Notes under the pieces: model-generated
The model's input: only the letters and a program-made list of their open reading frames with translations
The model's database searches: none
What the model was told of the DNA's origin: nothing
Made by a program: the position numbers and the translations under genes
DNA from: Oxytricha trifallax
Taxonomy: Eukaryota; Ciliophora; Spirotrichea; Sporadotrichida; Oxytrichidae
Length of the DNA: 64,000 nucleotides
Assembly (NCBI GenBank): GCA_000711775.1
Contig: ARYC01000670.1
Span: 1-64,000 of the forward strand
Direction: 5' to 3'
Part shown: positions 58,464 to 64,000 of the stretch, piece by piece
How positions within the stretch are numbered: position 1 is the stretch's first letter
Layout of the letters: each line of letters opens with the position of its first letter

Positions 58464-59796
58464 ATGAAACAAAAAATGACAAAATACACTACTGCACTAA
58501 CCCTAATTTTACTATCCTTAGGTCTAATGGCCAGTATGAGCTAGTAAAAACATAGATATCTGATTGAAGAGTATGATGAGGAATATAACTATGTAAATAA
58601 TAAGCAGGCCACTAATACAGGGGCAAGGTCTGATAAAAAGTTCCCACCTGTAAGTACTCTCAAGTATTGTGAATTTAAAATTCATCTTTTACTAAGAATA
58701 TTACTGAATGTATTTTCAAATGCAATATTTTATGAATCTTTAGTTCATTCATTAAACATTGTTTCTTTAGTAAAGACAATTTATTATGAAGTTTATGTTT
58801 TCTAGTTTATTTTATTATAAACTTTGTCTTATTCATTTTTACTATAGGAAGCAGTATTATTGACACCTAAATAGCGTAAAATAACAAACTATACTCTTTT
58901 GGCTCAGTAACCTTGTGGGGGTACCGCTCGTGGAAACGTTCACTTTATGGCCACACCAGGTTCAAGAAACTTTATAAATTTATGAAATTATATGTTTAAT
59001 GATCTCAATTTGTAGTTCCCCATGTTTAATAAAATTATTTTAACTTTGTTGCTTGGAAAGTTGTACACCCATCATAAAAAGGCAACTGCACAATTCGTTT
59101 AGGCCAAGGACCAGATGAGAACGATTTCAAGGTTCTCTTCCCCTTGGACAAATCTTCAGACAAAAAGGGTTCCTTCCCCTGTGGCAGAGAGGAGACTGGT
59201 CTTGAAGGCAAGGAAGTCATGTTCCCTGCTAACTTCACTTGTGATGCCTGCACTTTGTAGTTCGAGTGGACCACTGAGCTTGGATAAATGCATATTTGCT
59301 CTGATATCTTGATCATTGACAAAGAGATTCAACTTTATATCCCCTTTATTCATATTTCCCTGTGTTCTATTTATGAGAGTCAAATTATAGAGATATAAAA
59401 AGAGATCGAGGAATGTGCTGGCAAATGTTAAAACGGCGGAGTATGCTAAAACGGAGAGTGCAAATGCAGAAAAGGTTATTCAGGATCTTACTGCTAATAC
59501 AAGGATGTTGATTCCTCCCCAATTCTCTACTATTTGATGGTATTCTTGGTATTGCTGGCTGTTATTGTTGGTTTATTCTTTGGTGCTTTCAAGCTCATAG
59601 AAACTGTTAACAAGAGACAAAGAGAGTTTATTATCAATAAGACTCTATATATATGTTATTATGAACAAGTAGCTTAAAAATTAAGAAAACAGTAAGTTTT
59701 GGTTATATTAATTAGTTTCAAGATATCGACGCAATTACAGATAATAGATCTGGGGCTCCAAGTGTTGCAGCCTCTAGTAAATACAATAGAAGATGA
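58464..59796 (+). CDS. Type I membrane protein with Cys-rich and EGF-like domains
   Basis: Signal peptide MKQKMTKYTTALTLILLSLG; a GTAAGT..ATAG intron after KKFPP (about 58649-58848). Then EAVLLTPKQRKITN, PCGGTARGNVHFMATPGSRN, VAWKVVHPSQKGNCTIRLGQ and CDACTLQFEWTTELGQMHIC. PCGG plus CTLQFEW resembles BIM1/LPMO-like copper-binding secreted domains; that match is tentative. An EGF-like domain follows (ECAGKCQNGGVCQNGECKC), then a TM helix (LYYLMVFLVLLAVIVGLFFG) and a cytosolic tail ending SSKYNRR TGA 59794-59796. IESs: 58968-59041 (AACTTT) and 59321-59398 (AAAGAGAT). A further junction lies near 59640-59720. Confidence 0.8.
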
Positions 59797-59879
59797 CAAA
59801 CTAGATAACTTAATTTTAACATTTTCTTGTTGTTTTACTTAATTTTCTCTTTTTAATTTAGATTTTTGTACATCCCTCA

Positions 59880-62800
59880 GCTACTTGTCTTTTACATTAA
59901 AAAGAATGTGAATACAAGACTCAGCTGGAAAGTCTGTATTAAACACAGACTGTAAAATTAAGATAACATATGGGCTATATGAGGGAGAGTACCTAGGCTT
60001 CTATATTTGCAACTCAGCTCCCAAATATTACCTCATGAATTTATTGATTAATGGAACTAACATTACTCAACCACTGCCAATTTATATTAGACCTGGTGAA
60101 ATTACTCAAACCAATATAGGAACTTTGTTTTATTAAATTCAATATCTTCTATAGAAAAATTAAATTTCAATAAAACTATTAATTTATTTTAATTCTGTTG
60201 CCAGCCTCTTAAATCTTGACATTAGGCAGCGGAGGGTTGAACGTTACCTTGAGACTAGCAGATGCTCTAAACAACGCATTTGACAGTACCCTAATAGCAA
60301 GGGACTAAATTTAATTTGGCGTCATAACTTACAACTTGACTCAATTAAGCACTGGTCAAATCGTAAAATATGACATTTTACCAATGGTTAGCTCTGCTTT
60401 GGGCACATATAGACTTGATATTGACATTTTTTGGTATCAAAAGTAATGCAGATAAATTTTACTTTAAGCTTTTTCATTAACGAATAATTTGATTAAAAAG
60501 AAAAATTACATTAGTTTTGGTGATAATATTTATAAATAAATAAATAATTGACAACGTTCTAGTGGGTAAGTATAGATTACAGATAAACTTACCGACTCCA
60601 CTTACTCAAGAATTTACCTTCAACTCAAGCAGTTAGAAACTAAGTCCTAAATACTCTTTCGCATACCTCGAAAACCCTTCATAGAGTTTCCTCAACAATT
60701 AAACTAGATCCAATTCATTAATTTAGTAGAGACTTTTTTTATGATGTCTTATTATATAGATTAGATTATGATTATCTTCTATATTATTAATAATATACTT
60801 GTAAATATTTTTTTCAAAAAAATATATGGTTTACGTTATGATTAGATTCTATGCAAGGAACATTCACAATTAATCAATCACAGACCTACCACTTGCCTCT
60901 CTCATTACTCAATAAACTCAAATTTACTTGCAGTGCAGCACGACTGGCTTGCTAACTTATTTTAATATGAATGGCACTTTCCCATCTTCTGATGGTATCT
61001 GAAAAATGTATATTTTTTTGATCATTTTAACTTAACTCATATGGATTTTGGATTTGAATTAATATCTACTATAATTTCACTTCAACTGATAGAATAAGAT
61101 CTAATGGCTAGTATTCAGTTATTGTGTATTTCCCTGAATTCAAGCAATTTATGCATGTTAGAGATGGCTTCTTTTCTATCTTTAAACAATTCCTTATTTT
61201 TTTGAATAATACATACAAAAAATTATGATTTTATAACTTATGCAGAAAGTCTAAATATTAATTAAATTATGAATCTTTGACAACTACGATCCATTAAGCA
61301 GTGAATTATATATGATGAAAGGCATGGACCAGAGAGAGTATAGAATGGCTTCTTTCAACACCACTTCTCAACTATCCAATCAGTATAATGCCACACTCTA
61401 TGATCCAAGGTTTGATGGCACTCTCAGGTTTAAGATTTACTTAAGAACCTCCATTAATATTGTAGGAATACATTCGATTTGGGAAAATGAATTTAAATTA
61501 AATTAATTAAATATTAAAATCATGGCAGTTATCAAAACCAAAGTGACTTAAAATTCAAAAATAAATGGATTCTACGGTAGATCCCGCAATTTTAGCTGGA
61601 CTTTATTATTGGCAATATTCTTGAATCATCCCAGGAAGCGAGATATTTTGATTTTGAGCTAACTCCCAAAAATAGTATAATGGGTTTTTCTCGCTTGAGC
61701 GATGAGATAAATTCATTATAGCAATAAAAACCACCGTCTTATTTTTAATGCGCTATTCAGAGAGTATAATATTGTCATGGTTTCCAGACATTTTCCAAAA
61801 ACATAATTGAAGGTAATTAAAAATTAATTAATTTTAATTTCAATTCATTTTCCCAAATCGAATGTATTCCTACTATAATGAAGTTGTTACTAATCCCAGA
61901 CATAGTATCAATTAAGTGTTTACTGGAGCGTATAAAAAGAATTTTTATCGTAAATATTCTGTGATTTCTTAGGAAAATTTGATGAATAAAGAAAATTAAA
62001 ATAGAATTATACATGTCTACAGCAGTGTATGTGGGAACTACATTTTCACTGGGGTAAAACTTAACAAACATTAGGTTTAAAATTGTCAATTTCACAAATA
62101 CATTTATGATTGTACCACTCAATCAAACTGACTAGGACCAGATATTTATTAAAATAGCTCATTTAAATCTGAAATGTATGTAATTTTTATATAATTGGAA
62201 TAATTTCATTTTATTAAGAAGATAGAATAATTATAGGAAGGACACTATTTTATATACTTAAGTGGCACAAATTTTGGAAACAGATATACCACTTAAAATT
62301 TAAAGATAATTAAAATATTGAGTTTTTATTTTTTATAGTGGCTTTTCTCTATATTTAATAGTGATGCAGGTTAATAAAATACTGCTAACCCTCCAGCTTT
62401 TCAACTACTAGGGCCAAGATTCATCAATATTTACAATATTTATAAAAATAATACTCTTGAATACCTTTATCAAAATTATTCATTAATATGAAAAATTAAT
62501 AATAATAATAATAATTTATATAAATATGACTGCTGGTGAGCCATTTACATTTACAGCAACTGCAATGGGAGGAACTCCTTCAATTACCAATTTAACCATT
62601 CTATAAGTTTCTGCAAATGATTTATCGATTGAAATTGAGTCCACTTCAAGATTACTCCCAGCTCAGAATCATTTCTATGTCACTCTATATTAACAAATAT
62701 TAAAAAAATAATATATATTAACAACACTGGAATTATATATAAAAATAAGTTTATTAAACAAAGAGCTGGAATATACAGTATCCAGCTTTAGGCTACTTTC

Positions 62801-64000
62801 CAAAGAGGTTCATTTAGTAATCCACCAAAAGAAATAATAATTTAAGTTAATCCAGCTCCTTTCTTTCAGATTTTAAATACCACTATACTGTAGAATTTCA
62901 AAATTTAAGCACTTATTTTTATAAGATGTTGATCTTTAACAATTCGTTATTGACCACTAAAACTAACTATATAATAGGCACATAAATTAGATTCAATTTC
63001 ACAATGGTTGATCGATTTAACAACTCATTGTTCTAGTTTGAGAGGTTTAGACCTTCTATTTAAGAAATCTCTGATTTAATTTAGCTTACTCATAGCACTA
63101 ATTAATATATCGATATGAGGATTTTGCCAGTACCTAATGATAATTTTTTATAAAATTTTGAAGTTTTTAATTTTAAAACTTGGAAGTTACTCCAACCTAA
63201 ATCAATCATCCTTAAGATAGATTCATTTTGTAGTTATTTTTAATGATCAAATGTATCAGTGCTACTTCACAACTTTTAACCAGGGTATTGTAACATTCAT
63301 CCCAGGTCTCTTGAATTACACTTCAACTCAAACAATATAGCAAGCATCCATTAATGTAACTTTCATTGCGAATTAAACTGCCCTACCATCTGCTTAAAAC
63401 ACCTATGCTGCAATCAGGTTAAATCATAACATATTGCTAGCTGGAAGTAATGTGCTGGTTGATTTGTACTTGATTGATGAGTATGGAAATGAAATTGCTA
63501 GTCCGTAGAATAGATGGTGGTATCTCATCAATATAGTACCTGATAATATGTGCAATACCACCACATAGACTATGAACTTCTTATTCATTAATATAATATA
63601 GGAGTATAAAATCCAAAAATTAATGATTGGAAAGAACATAATCATTATTACTTGTTAGTTATTAAATTCTTATTGCAAAGATCTAACATTCTGACATTTG
63701 TCTAAAACATAACTGTGTCATGCTAATATGATATTAAAGTCTTCTTTTTCTCACCCTTAGATGGTTAAGTAAACATTCCCTGCATAAATTGCTATCTAAC
63801 TATTTTACCTAATGCTGAAGATGCCAGAAGAGTCAGTTTCCTAGATTCTAGAGATGTCATTTAATTTAGAAATTAAGTTAAAAATTATAATTATTATATA
63901 GAATATCTGATTGTTAACAGTTTGAATAGATACAATCTTTATATCAACAAATAAGATATGAATCCAAAGCTTCTTCTATCATTCAGAGATTGGTATAACA
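59880..64000 (+). CDS. Large extracellular protein with filamin-like repeats (runs off window)
   Basis: Repeated beta-sandwich units: DSAGKSVLNTDCKIKITYGL with YLMNLLINGTNITQPLPIYI; GGLNVTLRLADALNNAFDST; LGTYRLDIDIFW; DGTLRFKIYLRTSINIVG; NYTSTQTIQQASINVTFIAN and GSNVLVDLYLIDEYGNEIAS. The spacing (D..G...., then a Gly/Tyr-rich strand, NG..I..., P....PG) matches filamin/ABP280-type Ig domains found in large ciliate and protist surface proteins. Many AT-rich gaps interrupt it. An inverted repeat at 61462-61493 / 61842-61873 duplicates one peptide. Start not found; the gene continues past 64000. Confidence 0.6.
61462..61493 (+). repeat. 32-bp inverted repeat in coding DNA, arm 1
   Basis: Begins GTAGGAATACATTC and codes VGIHSIWENE. 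Its exact reverse complement is at 61842-61873, and similarity continues imperfectly for about 15 more bases of A/T. Confidence 0.9.
61842..61873 (-). repeat. 32-bp inverted repeat in coding DNA, arm 2
   Basis: On the minus strand this arm also codes VGIHSIWENE, in a frame open for about 100 codons (62122-61817), so the same peptide is present in both orientations. Confidence 0.9.

Noticed and set aside
59035-59383. Two overlapping minus-strand frames
   Set aside because: The plus strand codes the Cys-rich ectodomain that joins in frame to the EGF domain; the minus frames are shadows.

Overview
This window reads as germline (micronuclear) DNA of a spirotrich ciliate close to Oxytricha, Sterkiella or Tetmemena. 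TAA and TAG stand where glutamine is expected inside conserved proteins (gamma-tubulin, ATP synthase OSCP, p23, ERCC1) and every convincing gene ends in TGA. The left end carries Telomere-Bearing Element (TBE) transposon ends built of G4T4 repeat, as in Oxytricha TBEs. Almost every gene is cut into macronuclear-destined segments (MDSs) by short AT-rich internal eliminated sequences (IESs) flanked by direct repeats (pointers). Removing one pointer copy plus the IES restores the reading frame in nearly every case tested by hand. Spliceosomal GT..AG introns are present as well.

Layout. 1-6135: head-to-tail array of 5'-truncated TBEs (tail of copy A, then copies B and C) without transposase, ending inside an aldo/keto reductase (AKR) gene. 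6136-10192: three tandem AKR paralogs (-). 10367-21960 (+): an otubain-type deubiquitinase, a hypothetical protein, a carbonic-anhydrase-like protein lacking zinc ligands, a SHIPPO/ODF3-like axonemal protein and several Gln-rich hypothetical proteins. 22443-25242 (+): a two-TM membrane GTPase and mitochondrial ATP synthase OSCP. 25394-32289: a scrambled gamma-tubulin gene whose 3' half lies upstream of its 5' half, with a large Gln-rich gene (-) between the halves and a 638-bp foldback element used as an IES. 32499-40659 (-): low-complexity and coiled-coil proteins, including an FG/Asn-rich possible nucleoporin. 42150-46413: a glutamine-synthetase-family enzyme (+) converging on an ERCC1/Rad10 nuclease subunit (-). 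46799-52616: an L-type lectin (+) whose end overlaps an extracellular-type protein (-), then a RanBP9/GID1-type SPRY-LisH-CTLH protein (+). 52975-55467: the C-terminal MDSs of a CC2D2A-type transition-zone protein. 55647-57082 (-): an RCC1-repeat protein. 57244-58334: a p23 (HSP90 co-chaperone) gene whose last part is inverted. 58464-64000 (+): an EGF-domain type I membrane protein and a large filamin-repeat-like secreted protein running off the window.

There is no operon logic: each gene or gene pair would become its own nanochromosome after development. The best-supported results are the two scrambled loci (gamma-tubulin with a 14-bp pointer placed inside an intron; p23 with an 11-bp inverted pointer), the foldback element sitting exactly at a gamma-tubulin pointer, IES positions shared by the AKR paralogs, very small IESs (18 and 23 bp), and the tandem truncated TBE array. 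Gene ends outside conserved domains are approximate, because with only one stop codon AT-rich DNA stays open by chance.
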